Translations under genes and position numbers: made by a program | Notes under the pieces: generated by a model | The model's database searches: none | The model's input: only the letters and a program-made list of their open reading frames with translations | Told to the model about the DNA's origin: nothing | Shown: positions 36,501 through 49,018 of the stretch, piece by piece | How positions within the stretch are numbered: position 1 is the stretch's first letter | Layout of the letters: each line of letters opens with the position of its first letter | NCBI RefSeq assembly: GCF_022201045.2 | Contig: NC_068563.1 | Coordinates: 28,493,001 to 28,557,000, forward strand | Length of the DNA stretch: 64,000 nt | Direction of reading: 5' to 3' | Source of the DNA: Citrus sinensis | Taxonomy: Eukaryota; Streptophyta; Magnoliopsida; Sapindales; Rutaceae

Positions 36501-36900
36501 TGGATTTTAATATTTTTCAATCCAACGAATGAAAATAACTTTAACCTAAAACGAGGTATGTGTGTAATAGTTTTTTACAAAAATTTTTATTTTGAATCAC
36601 ATATTTGTTTATTTTTTCAAGTAAGTCCTCATTAATTTTGTATAACTAAATGACTTTGTTAACCATCTCTTCTACATTTATTCTTAAAAAAATTTAAAGC
36701 TTTTACTATATTTTTATAAAGATCTAAATAATTATCATATTCATAAATATTTACAAATTTTGAATATATATTTGTATATGTATTTATAATTTCTTATCTC
36801 TCCTAAGAATAAAGTAGATTATATGTATGTATGTATATAAAATTTATATTTAGCATCTTGGATTATAAGAGATATTATATGTCATAAACATGTTATGACT
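33512..36900. other. Gene-free AT-rich region, probable repeat remains
   Basis: The stretch around 33690-33760 (AGTGGCGAAGCTAAGTGAGG) has the look of a transposon edge, but no partner end was found. Nothing else is recognised. Confidence 0.35.
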
Positions 36901-37560
36901 CTAATAAATTACTAGAAAGATATTACAATGAATAAATCATTAGAATCTCTAATAATTTTACAAAATATATAAATTATTGAGTTACCACATTCTAACTATA
37001 TACAAAGAGGATTTTCTTATGAAAGATTTTAATTATTTGATCCGATCAATGATTCAAATATGTGGGAAAATAATCAATTAAATTGATTTTTACTATATTT
37101 ATTAAATAAACTAGGAAACTCAAATTTATTTATAAATGATTTAGAAAAAAACAAACGATACCACATTGTAGCTATATACAAAGAGGATTTTTTTACGAAA
37201 GATTTTAATCCTCTAATCTGATCAATGATTTGTACATGCAGGAAAATAATCAATTAAATTAAATTTCACTATATTTATTAAATAAATTAGGAAACCCAAA
37301 TTTATTTATAAATGATATAGAAAAAGTAAACAAAATATTAGAAATTAATAATTTTAATGAAGAAAACATCAAACAAATTAAAAAGTTAGGAGATCAAATG
37401 AGTAAAAAATTTAATAAGGTTAAACAATTAATAAAAAACTTCACATTGAAGATAATGATATATTAAAGTAAGAAATTGTTAATATAATAAAAAAAATAAT
37501 AAATATAAGATTAAACAAGTTAGAGATTCAATTAGATAAAATAAAAACTTGGTACTGAAT
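36900..37560 (+). pseudogene. Decayed coding-like sequence with an internal tandem duplication of about 175 bp
   Basis: A unit of about 175 bases occurs twice (about 36980-37155 and 37158-37325), sharing TATATACAAAGAGGATTTT, GAAAATAATCAATTAAATT and AATTTATTTATAAATGAT. In the plus frames the two copies translate to closely related peptides, each broken by stop codons, and the second continues into a lysine- and asparagine-rich, coiled-coil-like stretch to about 37440. Both copies keep similar peptides better than chance would suggest, so this looks like a dead gene or the relic of a viral or retroelement ORF. I cannot name the family. Confidence 0.4.
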
Positions 37561-39340
37561 TTGCTATAAATATAAATAAAAAACTTAAACAAATTGAAGT
37601 ACTATTGTAGTGTAGTTTGGGGTTTAAAATAAAACTTTAAAACTTATTGATTTTTTCATAATTATTAACTTTTGTGAGGACTCAAAAATTTATAGCTGTA
37701 ACTTACAGCTGATGTAAAATAAGCTCCGCCTATTCTTATTAGACGGCCATTGAATGGTTCATATGAAACCTCCACAATCTAGTCTAGATAAGATTAAAAA
37801 CAATTATATTCGTGGACAAGATAAAAAACGAATGCTAATCAATATTATTTATTTATTTATTTATTAATTGCAACGCTAAGGTCGGTTCGATCGACAGTTA
37901 CTTGTGCTTATATATTTTCAATCACAAATGCCAAGTCCACTAGCTCCTCCTCGCATTACCTACTTCATTTTCAATCGGCACTAACAGCTCACATGAGCTT
38001 TTTCTGATCTCATTATCCATTTAATATTGAATCTTCGTCGTAGCTTATTGACTGTTCATACAATATGTATATATACAACAAAAATGATGTGATGGACATG
38101 TTATTGTCTGTTTTGTCAGCTATATTTTGTTTTCATTTAGTTGATTAAAAGCGCTCTTATGTATAATTTAATGTCATCACGAGATGATTCTAGCCCACTA
38201 ATAGCTTATTAATTATGGCCCTTACATGACTCTAGCCAGTGGGTTCAAAAGCAGTTGTTTCTCTCATTTTGCATTAGGGTTTCATGTATATTTATTTCTA
38301 TTCCAGAAAAAAAGTGGGTAAACACATATAAAAGTGAGGCGATATTGAGAATAATGGTTGAATAAATTCTCAAATGATTAATATTTATGCACTGAAACGG
38401 CAAAACTAAGTATGCATGCGGTGCATACCGAGTAATCTCAATAGGAATATCTTTGTACATGTCATTATTCAAGAATGATGATCCACGTGATATATTATGA
38501 CATTTTCATTTTTCCATTTATCTATGTGAAGGAATGGATCAACTAATTAATTCCAAATACGAGTGAAATACTTAAAATATATTTTAGACTCCATTTATAT
38601 ATATGGTTTGTGTATACGTGTTATACATTCTACATTCATTGTATACTTTACCTCGTTTGAGACTTTCAACTTTAAGCTCGTGTTATGAGTTTAGCGAGTT
38701 GAATTACAATTAATCAACTGAACTTTAAAAAATGAAAAACATAAAAAGGAAAGAAAGAACTCGAGTAATAGAAACCAGTAACATACTAACATCTAGCCAC
38801 TTCTTGGGCCCAAAGATCCAGATCATACGATTGAATTTTCTATGTCATCATCTGAGCTGCCATACCATCATCTCTCCAAGATTGCCCGCTAAACAAAACT
38901 AAATTCTGATTTCCATAATTAAGTTGAGAGATAATATCATCTCCGTCCCTATTTTTTATATTTTGTCAAATAAAAAGATAGCTCGTAGATTCGTATCAAA
39001 CAGGTCCTTGCATCACACTAAAATGACCTAATTATCCTTAAAATGTATTTTTCATTAGTGACTCATCCTCGTAAGTATTTACAAGTATGAGATAAATCAT
39101 ATCTATTTTAGAAAAAAAATTATAAGCTATGTTGGATAGACTCCTTAACTATATTATGATAGTTTGTATTAGATTTCTGGTAACCCTAAATTTTACTACC
39201 AATAGATTGATATACAATAATTTTTTTTTAAAATAGTGCATACTGATTAGGAACTTATTTGTTTCAAGTAAGTAAACTATATTCTTATTTGAGAAAACAA
39301 AAGGACTTAAAAGCGCCCTAGATGCTAATGCTTATTATTA
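37561..39340. other. Gene-free region before the TIP promoter
   Basis: AT-rich DNA, no gene recognised; a TTTA microsatellite lies at about 37847-37864. Confidence 0.4.
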
Positions 39341-39715
39341 TAGCATCACCAAAAGACTCTTCAAATAAGATTTTATTACTTATTTGAAGAGTCACATCAA
39401 CATTTAAGGCTCCAAAAGACACTCAAATTAATATTCTTCAAATAAGAAATGATCATCTCTCTTCAAATTTGAAGACTTACTTTCTCTCTCTTTAATTTAT
39501 ATTTTATTACTTTTTGTTGAAGAAAAATATAAAGGTGCTTTAATTACTACTGACTTTTTCTTTTAAAAATAGTTATTTAATTAAAATAATATTAACTCAT
39601 TTATATTTGAAGAGTCTTTTGGAGAACAATATATTTTTTCACTCATCTATTTGTTACATAGGTAAGCAAATTAATATTTGAAGAGTAAAATTTATAGAGC
39701 TTTTTGGAGATGCTC
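39341..39715. mobile_element. MITE with GAGCATCTCCAAAAG-type ends, TTA target
   Basis: The left end is TAGCATCACCAAAAGACTC and the right end, on the other strand, is GAGCATCTCCAAAAAGCTC. TTA stands on both sides (39338-39340 and 39716-39718). The inside contains further inverted copies of CTCTTCAAATAAG. It is 375 bases long and ends about 500 bases upstream of the TIP1 start codon. Confidence 0.75.
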
Positions 39716-39900
39716 TTAGCTCATCAAGTTGATTATTGCATGATAATGAAGCCAGCATAACTAAGTAACCACTCTCATAATTTAATCCAACGGTCGGTTA
39801 AGCAGATTACTACAAAAATCATTGACGGTCCCGCCTAATAGTCGGTTTGATCAATATTTTCTCCGCCCTCAATTGGCCCGTCTTAGTCACACCCAGCCGT

Positions 39901-40068
39901 ACACGTGGCATTCTGGGAACAAACGGGAGGCCCGCCCAACACATTTCCTTGACAATGACAGGTGGCTGCCAGAAAATGCTTCCCTCCTTTTTCATTTTTC
40001 GTTGAAAATACCGGATAGCAACCGGCTCTTCCCGCACAAACCGTTACCTTGAACATTCACTATATATA
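39901..40068 (+). promoter_or_regulatory. TIP1 promoter: ABRE-like element and TATA box
   Basis: ACACGTGGC at 39901-39909 matches the ABRE/G-box core used by ABA-responsive bZIP factors. TATATATA at 40061-40068 lies 143 bases before the ATG. Stress or ABA control is an inference. Confidence 0.6.
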
Positions 40069-40210
40069 ACTGCCTTCAAAGCGCGATGAAAAACTAAGAG
40101 ACAGACAGATCCCACCCAGAAAAAAAAGAAAAAAAAAAGTTATTGTAGTTTGGCTATTATAAGTTCTAGAGCTCGAAGCTAAAACTAAAACTTGCCAAGA
40201 AAATTAAAAA

Positions 40211-41202
40211 ATGCCCGGAATTGCTATCGGAAACCCGGCTGAGATCGGCCAGCCCGATGCCCTTAGGGCGGCTGTCGCTGAGTTTTTCTCCATGGTCATT
40301 TTTGTTTTTGCCGGCCAAGGGTCTGGCATGGCTTACAGTAAGCCTCCTACTCTTGTTACTTCAAAACATTTGACGTGGCCAATTTTTGTTAAAATTTGTT
40401 TCCTAATGTCTTAGTTTAGTAGGCACAATAACATTTTGGAGTTGGGAACTAATTAAACCATATTTCCGTGACAGGCAAGCTCACGGACAATGGAGCAGCA
40501 ACACCAGCAGGTCTAGTGTCAGCATCAATAGCTCATGCATTTGCCCTCTTCGTGGCGGTTTCTGTTGGCGCCAACATCTCCGGTGGACACGTGAACCCCG
40601 CTGTTACTTTCGGTGCCTTTGTTGGCGGCCACATTACATTTGTCAGGAGTATTTTGTACTGGATTGCCCAGTTACTCGGATCTGTTGTTGCTTGCTTGCT
40701 TCTCAAGTTCTCCACTGGTGGATTGGTAAATGCCATTCAAACCATTTTTTAATGAAATATTATTGTCTCTATATCTTGATGAACTAAAAATGTTTTTTCA
40801 ATTTTGATTTTATTCAATTTGTTGCAGGAAACATCTGCTTTTGCCCTGTCATCTGGAGTTGGCGCATGGAATGCAGTTGTGTTTGAGATTGTGATGACCT
40901 TTGGACTGGTCTACACGGTTTATGCCACAGCTGTTGACCCAAAGAGGGGAAACATTGGCATCATTGCACCAATTGCAATTGGTTTCATTGTTGGTGCCAA
41001 CATCTTGGCTGGTGGTGCCTTTGATGGTGCATCGATGAACCCTGCGGTTTCCTTTGGACCAGCAGTTGTCAGCTGGACATGGGACAACCACTGGGTCTAC
41101 TGGCTTGGCCCCTTCATCGGCGCTGCCATCGCCGCCATTGCCTACACCGTCGCCTTCATTTGCCCAAACACCCATGAGCAACTCCCATCCACTGATTTTT
41201 AA
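40211..41202 (+). CDS. TIP1: Tonoplast intrinsic protein, TIP1 subfamily aquaporin
   Basis: Three exons, 40211-40337, 40475-40725 and 40828-41202, give 250 residues, a normal TIP length. The six-helix MIP fold is complete. The two NPA boxes are at residues 83-85 (HVNPAVTFG) and 197-199 (SMNPAVSFG). The aromatic/arginine filter can be read as His63 (helix 2), Ile in the APIAIG segment of helix 5, Ala in GGAFDGAS, and Val200 directly after the second NPA. His-Ile-Ala-Val is the filter of TIP1 proteins, which pass water and often urea and H2O2 across the vacuolar membrane. The N-terminal part ([20 protein letters not shown]) is closest to TIP1;3 as I remember it, more than to TIP1;1. There is no sign of damage. 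Confidence 0.95.
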
Positions 41203-42119
41203 GAAAATTGAATTAAAAATCTTTTTCTATTTAGTTTAAGTGTATGCAAAGTTATACGATGAGAGTTACTGGATGGGTCTATTTGGCTTTCGAATTGTGG
41301 GCGGTTTCATGTTTGTTTGTATTCGGCCTTTGTTAATCATCAACTCCAGTGAAATCGTCTTGTTTTTCTTCAATCATTTGGTTGAGCAAGTTTATTTGTT
41401 GTCTTTGTTTGATTAAAGATTTGCAGTCAGCAACTCAGTATAAGCAAAGAAAAATGAAAAATATAAAATTATATCTGAGGCTCCAAAACCACAAATTGTT
41501 GGTGGTTTAAGGATCCTGAATCGCTAATAATGTCCAATGTCAGTGCATACCCATCCCGCTAAGAACAATTATGTTATAACTTAAGTAATAATATATATAA
41601 AGAATGGATATTAGATGGTAGAAGTGAACTTCAGTAATCACTCGATGCACAGAAAAGTTATTTACATTAGCCACCGCTGTTTAACAGCAAGTAAGAGTTT
41701 TGGACGTGCGGAGAAGTAGATTACAGAGTTCTGCTTGAAATAGGAAACTTTTGGGCATTATAGGTGAATCTAGAGCTTCCTTGTGAGCATGGATAAGGTA
41801 TAGAGCTTCATTCAGGGTATTGCCTTGTTAACGTTGAGACAACGGTAATCAGAATAATAAGTCTGGATCTTATTACCAGGTTTTAACATATCAAAGTCTA
41901 AAATCAAACAAAGGTGGCATCTTTGTTTAAATAATTAGCAGTGCTGGCTCAAGTAAAGCACATGGCAGGCTATATTTGCGAATTGCAGGTACACGCTAGG
42001 CAGTGTCCATTTTGAATCTTTCTTTTACTCCCCAGTTGATGGGATGCAATATCTTGTGAATTACCTTCTAGAATTATTTGTCACTAACTGTCAATCAGTA
42101 ACCAGAACAGTTCTAACCT
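41203..42119. other. Convergent 3' intergenic region between TIP1 and the dehydratase
   Basis: The two genes end towards each other here. The region holds both 3' UTRs. No other feature is recognised. Confidence 0.5.
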
Positions 42120-44673
42120 TCACTTTTTCTTCTTCTCCTGGCGTTTACCCAGTTTTGAACCCCGTTGCTTGAGCATATGTGAGTAAAGTTTGATCCAGGC
42201 AAATGGATACATCACAAATACAACCTGACCCAAACAAAGGAATATTGTTAGAAAGTGTAGACAAGCTAAAGTCAGTATATAGAAAGGGAAAGCAAAGCAA
42301 TGAACTGCCTGGACTATTAATATTATCATAGAGCAAATTGTGTGTGCTGTAGAATTTGTAACAAATGGGACACATATGTTTCAGAAAACAATGGTTGAAG
42401 ATATTTACTCCTTTTATCAATTTGGTAGAGAACTTGTGTCCGCATAAATATGTGGAGTCAGTTTCAAGTGCATGTTTGTTATATCAGGCTCTGAAGATGG
42501 TAGTGTATTGTGCATATGCAGCTCACGGAATGGGAAAAAGGTTGCAAGTCAAATGAGTACTGAACTGAACTTCTTGACACAAAGTTTGTTCCTAGAAGTA
42601 TTTATGTCTGTAACAGGGATATTTGGGCTACCAGTTCAGATTGCAAAGTAGTATAAATGGGGAGCTTGTGTTGGAACAAAGTAGAAACTCCAATGCATAA
42701 CGAGTCGACGATTGTGTAATTAATCAGTCCAAGGGAACATATATCCACTGCAGGAAGGAAATTGGCTTTGGTGCCAAGGAATAAAAAGCCAGCTAAAATT
42801 TCTGCATTAAAAAACAAATTTAGTATCAGACGTACCTGGACAACATTGTAATAGCTGAAAGGGAGGCCAGCAAAGAAATTTGCAAAGATATTTTTCTCTT
42901 TCATATATGGAAATGCTTGGTTTAGGAGTAACACTGCAATAAACGAGGCAAGAATAGAACAAGTTAGATGCTAAAAACTGACAATAAAAGGAATGAAAAG
43001 GGGAGCTATATCCTAATGATATTGAATCACCATCTATATCATTCAGTTGATTAATGAATAAAAGCAAGATGAATAGGTATCGATGGACTCACTTTCCCCA
43101 AGTACTCCTATAGGATATAGTGGAATGAACATAGTGTACCTACAAATATGCGAAAGAGTTATATTAAACTGTTATGCAATTATAACTTTTGTTGTGTGCA
43201 TATGATATATGCGGAAAATAAAATGTAAATTAATACCTGAGGTAGGTTAGCCAATGTGGACAAGCTCCAATGGTGTTTAGAGCATAAAACGGATACCTAA
43301 TTACCTGCATCAAGAAGATAGTCATTGAATCTCAATCCATTAAGATCATGAAGCCAAACTCGATATTAAAACAAAAAATATCTACTAACTACTAAAATGT
43401 TACGTAAAAAGGAAAGACCACAGAACAGATACAAAAAACTTCTATTGTGTTCAATGGAAAGAGAGTGCATCCAAAGCACTTACAGAAAAAACACATACAC
43501 ATACACATGAAGAAACGGCTGAAAGTAAGAAAGTTACAATCAAAGAAACTAAATGAGTGCTGGAAAGAAAATCTGACTAAATGAATGCCTGAAAGAAAAT
43601 GTGTAAGAAGATTTACACCTAATCTCAGGTAACATTAAAAGGGTACAATTTTTCCCAATAAAAAAGCTTTAATACTGACAATCTGATCAGAAACATTAAG
43701 TTATATCAATTTAATTGTTTTTAAATGCAATGTGAACTGATGTATTATGCCATTCTCTTCATAATGATGTCAATAAATAAGCTCATCCAGGAATCAGACA
43801 ACGTTAATTACAAGTCAAAGTTTCTTACTTTTAGCAAACAGCCCATACAATTTGCAAACAATTACTGAATTTTTAAGTAGGCACTAGGCACATAAGATAA
43901 CAGAACTCACCTCAATTAGACACCAAGCAAGAAAAGTTATGAAAAGTGATGGATGATCCTGTACCTGTTGGAATTTAATGAAAGTTAAATGCAACTCGAT
44001 TTAAATCTAAGTATCAGGTGATATTGTCAATAACCTGAACAATTTCACAAGCAGTTACTAGGAAGAAAAGAGTCCTTCCACACCATTGCATAAAAGGAAG
44101 CCAAACTCCACTTGGAAGAATTCCTTAAAATTCAAACAGGGTTTTGTTTAGAAATCAAAATCAACACAACCCAGATCACATTCCTGTCATTTAAAAAAAA
44201 TAAAAAATGGAATGTACCCACGGCTCCATGTACAACTTCAAGGAATGCAGCCGTTTGTAGAATCCCTTCAGTTCCAAATCCATAAATTAGCAAACAGAAA
44301 AAAAAAAAAACATTTGATTCCTAAGTGTCTGATGGAACAATGCAAAATATGAATGTGGGCAGCAAAGTTTATTAAAAAGAAAACCAAAACAAGACTGACA
44401 GATAATTTCTCCGGCAGAAGCAAAGGTTCCAGCAATGGACTTGGTTGACAAAAGGTTGCTTAGTAACATAAAGATAGCAACTATCCTGTCAGAAGAAACA
44501 ATAATAAACCAAACATGAGTATAGCAAAGACAGAGACAGACATAACTAACTAGAGTCGAGAGTAGAGATCATGAGAAGTGAAAGATGATTGTAAACTTTT
44601 ATTACCAGCCAGCTGCTTGAAGAGAGTTGTAGCCAAAGAGATAGAGCTTAATCGGTTGACGTTGATGAGCCAT
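42120..44673 (-). CDS. Very-long-chain (3R)-3-hydroxyacyl-CoA dehydratase, PAS2/PTPLA family
   Basis: Nine exons join in frame: 44606-44673, 44400-44485, 44218-44265, 44035-44123, 43911-43964, 43237-43304, 43093-43139, 42836-42933 and 42120-42224. They give 220 residues (Arabidopsis PAS2 has 221). The enzyme removes water from 3-hydroxyacyl-CoA, the third step of very-long-chain fatty acid elongation in the ER. It has several membrane segments. Tyr146 and Glu153 in YPIGVLGE match the catalytic Tyr/Glu pair of yeast Phs1 (Tyr149/Glu156). QTAAFLEVVHGAVG and RYPFYALNTIG are family hallmarks. The C-terminus ends KKKK, an ER-retrieval type signal. The acceptor of exon 3 (CTGAAG|GG) is weak and least certain. 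In Arabidopsis a PTPLA-like gene, At5g59770, has the same neighbours from memory. Confidence 0.92.
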
Positions 44674-44754
44674 TGTTGTTATCAATTGTGGACTTCCGTT
44701 TTGTAAATATGTCAACGAGGCTATAGCTTTCGTCGGTGAATCTCCGCGCTGTTA

Positions 44755-45455
44755 TCATATCTAAAATATTCAGATATTTTATAGACCATTTTTGTGGGCA
44801 AGGCGTGACTCAATCTAACAATAACAAAGCAAAAGATTGGTCCAGTCTTTAATAGAGCCACAAAGTTAGCTGCACAAACTTAAAAACCGGCCGGCCTATG
44901 TTTATTTAGGTCTTGTTTGAGATTTAAGTAACTATTAAATAAAAATTAATAATATATAAAAAATATAAATTTTAAATAATAATTTTAATAAAATTATTAA
45001 AAATATAATAGATTTTTTATTTTACAAACGAAAAATTATATTAATATAACTTTTAAGTTACAACTGTTAATATTTACCAAATACTTTAATATTATAATTT
45101 TTAAATTACAACTACTTTATCCTCAATCGCAAACACCCACTTAATTGCAAAGAGATAGTAGCCCAACTTCGGCCACCTACTACTCTTAGGTAGACTTGGC
45201 TTCTATCACCCCTCTAAATATCTTATAAAATATTCAGTTATTTTATAGACCATCGTTGTGAGCTTAGGCCGGCTGGGTGGCCCAATCTAACAAAACAAAA
45301 GCTTGGTCCAGTTTTAAATAGGCCCACAAAGTTATAGCACAAGCTTAAAAATTGGCCGGCCTTTCTTCATTTAATTGCAAGGAGAGAGTACCCCAAATTC
45401 GGCCCCCTACTAATATTTGGTAGAGTTGGGCTTCTATCAGCCCTTTAAACATCTC
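44755..45455. repeat. Tandem duplication of about 230 bp, first copy interrupted by a MITE
   Basis: Copy A is 44755-44908 plus 45144-45217. Copy B is 45218 to about 45455. They share AAAATATTCAG, TTTTATAGACCAT, AATCTAACAA, TTGGTCCAGT, GGCCGGCCT, TTAATTGCAA and TTCTATCA. The MITE sits inside copy A at a site that is empty in copy B. The duplication starts about 80 bases upstream of the dehydratase ATG, so copy A is part of its promoter region. Confidence 0.85.
44909..45140. mobile_element. Tourist-like MITE (232 bp) with a paralogous empty site
   Basis: The left end is GGTCTTGTTTGAGATT and the right end, on the other strand, is GTGGGTGTTTGCGATT. TTA lies on both sides (44906-44908 and 45141-45143). 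Copy B of the surrounding duplication has a single TTA at the matching place. The internal AATATAAATTTTAAATAATA links it to the elements at 9647 and 63604. Confidence 0.88.
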
Positions 45456-47865
45456 TATAAAACTCATATTTTTATGTTTACGATTTTGACCTTAAGAAAT
45501 ATTATGAAATAAAAAATTATCTTTTCAAACCCCATTTTTCATTCTTCAATGCCGGTAAATTACGGTAGAAAAGCTGATTGAACTTTGAACAATCCAAACT
45601 AAAATAGAAATTTTAACAATCCACACAATAAAATATATTAGATTTTTAAAAAATTCTTAAAGATTTGATGTTAAAATTCACTTTAGAGAGAGAAACTTTA
45701 GATCTTATGGGATTTTTGTTGAGAAACAAAAAGGAGTGATGATGATCTGAAACAAGGTTATCAATAATATGAGAATTGCTTAAATGAATTTATATTTTAA
45801 GGAGAGATCTAAACCAAAATGAAAATATTATAGGTCACACAAAAATTTTTTAATGAAGTTGAAAAGGTTTATAGAGAGAGAAAAATCAAGATCTTTTTTT
45901 TTTTAAGAAATAAATATGTAGGAGTATTCTTATAATTAAAGAGGAAAAGAAGTTTATAATAGTTTTTGAGGGATGGAAATAATATCATTCTAGCTATTAG
46001 GTATCGTGCACATAGAACTGAATAATCTTCATAAATAAATGGTCTGTAATTTTGAGGTAGATCTGACCTACTATGAGTTCAAATAAACAAACTGTGCTAT
46101 TTAAGAGTTGATATAGAGATTATGGTATACTAATGATATGCACGTAAATAATATTTATATAATAAACTCATTCGTATAACTCATGTGGTATAACTTGATA
46201 TAAAAGCTTAAAAGTGGAATTTTTTTATTTTATTTTTATTTTTTAAGATGTGAGGAGGAAAAAGAAAACGTCTTGTCTTATCAAATACTCATAATCTCAA
46301 GATATTAAAATGAATGTTTATTGTGTTATAATCTCAAAACTTTAATCTGGAAATAATTGAGGAGGTAAAATGAAAAAAAAAAAAAAAAAAAAAACAACGT
46401 TCTTTGGTCGAACTTCCTCTTTAACTTGTGCAACTGGAAAATGGTTGCAACATAACTAAAGACTCCTGTCCTTTTCTCCGCTTCAAATACTGACAAACGC
46501 GGACCAATTTATCGCTTCCCTGATGTGGCGATAACAAATTCGCAGCCACTACAAGCATAACTGCTGTTTTTTGTCTTTGAAAGGATTGAAAGATGGTATT
46601 GCTGGATTGGAGATGGTTTCCATTAGTCGGTTGGACCCAGTGCCATATGATTGACCAGCTTGGGGGATGTTGCATGTCCACATCATGTTTGCTAAAATGC
46701 TAGTGTCCATTCATTTTTCTTCCTCACCTTTTTTCTTATTCTTCTTTTTTTTTAATCAAAAAAATCTATACCATTTAAAACTATGTGCTACTTTTTCAGG
46801 GTCAGCTAAAAATAATTAGCATCTAGCCATAACGGAATTAATTAAATAAATGTAATGGACTTGGGTGGGCAACCACTAATCTTGTATTTGTTTACAAATT
46901 TTCAATAAAGGTACTCCTAGGACCATTTTGCAACCAGAAGAAGAATCATAATAATAATAATAATAATAATATTTCCATATTAACAACTCTTCTACGAAAC
47001 AACAACCTGTAAATTGTTAACCGATGTCAACTCACCTTTTGACCACCAGTACTCACTAGTTTTAGTTTTTGGCAGGCAGGTAAATGTTAACAACCAACAA
47101 CATTCTTTAGTTTCTCTTGACGACTGAAAGTGAAATATTCCTGAGCGCGAATTATTCTTGTGCATGCATAGCGTGTTCTAGAATATATATTTTTTCCCCT
47201 TTTTTTTTCTGAGAGATTCTTATACATTCCCTAATAATTTTTACTTTCCCTGGAAGATTCTTATGTTCATCACCATCAACAGTTGTTTTCCTGACAAAGT
47301 TGTCAAGGCACAAAGCCAAAGGAATGTTTGTAACTGTTTTTACTCCTGCTTAATTTTCAGAGCAAACAAAAAGCAATTGGTTAACGGATACTTTTTGGTT
47401 TCACATAACTCACCCACTTGCTGCTGCTAAGGACTGAAAATCACAGTACCTCCTCAGTCTCGAACATATTCTATGTACAGAGCCAGTTTGATTTGAAAAC
47501 AAGAGCTTAATTAAAAAGTGTATTATACAAGTACATCCACGAAGATACAAGACGATCACATCGTCAAGGGAGATACAGCAACATCAACAAACAAGGTCCT
47601 CTCTTTTCCTCTCTGAATAGTAAACAAACAAAAACACAAGGACATACACTAAAGGTCATGCATACAACACGGGGGGATGCTTATGTGTATATATATGATT
47701 ACAGTGGTATGCCTGGAGAGACTTGATACATGCAAAAACTATTTCAGAAAGCTTGGAGAAAACCCATGGTATATTTTACAGGTTAGAGAGATATAGCTTC
47801 CAGAGATCATCTGAGGGAGATATTATTAGCTATAAACAAATTTAAATAAATTGAATTTTGATTAG
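45456..47865. other. Intergenic region, no gene seen
   Basis: AT-rich, with an A run of 22 at 46373-46394 and an ATA microsatellite at about 46949-46971. The last part (about 47500-47865) is the likely 3' UTR of the MYB gene. Confidence 0.45.
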
Positions 47866-48877
47866 CTAGCCAGTTAAAGTTGCGGCCCAAGAGGAAATAA
47901 ATTGATCATCAGTAGGCAGATTAATCATCATCTTACTCTCTTCATCTGCTTCATCCATCTTCCATATCGAATCCCAGGAAGAATAACCCCAACAAGCTGG
48001 AGAAGCCATTGGTGATGGACAAGCAAAATTGACATTGCCGTTGCCATCCTGTTTCATAATCTTTTCTTCAGACAATTCAATATCCTTCCAAATGTCATCC
48101 ATGGAGTAACAACTCGTCTCATATTCCTCGACCAAAGCAGCAGCCACACGAGTTTCATCGTTTCCGCCAGTGTCGTAAAAACTTGCCTTCCCCTGAGGAG
48201 GAGGACAGGGCATCGAATCAACAGTTGTGACAGTTGAAGACGGGGAAGAGTAGTTAGAGGACGAAGAGGATGGAGAAGAAACAGCACGTTTCCTCTCTTG
48301 AGCCTTCTTCCTCATATGAGTCCTCCAGTAGTTCTTGATCTCATTATCAGTTCGCCCTGGTAACTTGCGAGCAATCCTTGACCATCTGCACAGGGTGGTC
48401 GGGTCGTTAAGCTATTTAAATAAACAAGAATTAATAAAAAAATAAAAAATAAAAACTGTTCAGAGTTCAATAATCCGTAAGCATATATGTATATGGTATA
48501 TTGATGATGATGATGATCAAACCTATTTCCCCATTTGGCATGGAGCTCGAGGACTAGGCGCTCCTCCTGAGGAGTCATCTTGCCGCGTTTAAGGCCAGGA
48601 TGCAAGTAATTAACCCAACGAAGCCTGCAGCTTTTGCCTGTTCTGTTCAGACCTACAACAAAATATTTCATGTAGTTAAAAGAGTTGCTCCGTCGGAAAT
48701 TCGTGTATCTCCGAAAGAGCCTACCTCTATTGTATTGTCTCCCGCCACCTTCAAACCTGAAACTTTCGCAATAAAATCCCAACGCCGATCGCCAAACAGC
48801 TGCACAAAGTTCACCAGCAGTATGTCCTCCTGCTCTGTCCATGGCCCCTTTCGCACTTCCTCTTGCTGGAGTACCAT
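47866..48877 (-). CDS. MYB59: R2R3-MYB transcription factor of the MYB48/MYB59 clade
   Basis: Three exons, 48757-48877, 48523-48652 and 47866-48385, give 256 residues. R2 (about residues 10-60) reads [20 protein letters not shown], then [21 protein letters not shown]3 (about 61-112) carries [40 protein letters not shown] and [15 protein letters not shown]. The tryptophans expected in R2 and R3 are present. The first R3 Trp position holds a non-Trp residue, as is usual. The motif ASFYDTGG in the C-terminal half is shared with Arabidopsis MYB48 and MYB59, as is SLDDIW-like MDDIWKDIE. These factors regulate root growth, cell cycle and ion transport genes in Arabidopsis. Intron 1 shows the signs of the conserved alternative splicing of this clade (see findings). 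A MYB59 identity is supported by neighbour genes. Confidence 0.93.
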
Positions 48878-49010
48878 TTTCGTATAACTAATTCAAGAGC
48901 TATCTTATCTCTTCTTCTTCCCGACTCTTGATTCTACTTTTTTCGCTGGTATGTTTTTTTTTGCTTTCTAGTTAAGGCAGTACACGGCAATCTGAGTGTA
49001 CGCTCAGTGA

Positions 49011-49018
49011 TATTTATA
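49011..49018 (-). promoter_or_regulatory. TATA box of the MYB gene
   Basis: TATAAATA on the minus strand, 134 bases upstream of the ATG. The imperfect palindrome CTGAGTGTACGCTCAG (48992-49007) lies immediately downstream of it. Confidence 0.65.
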
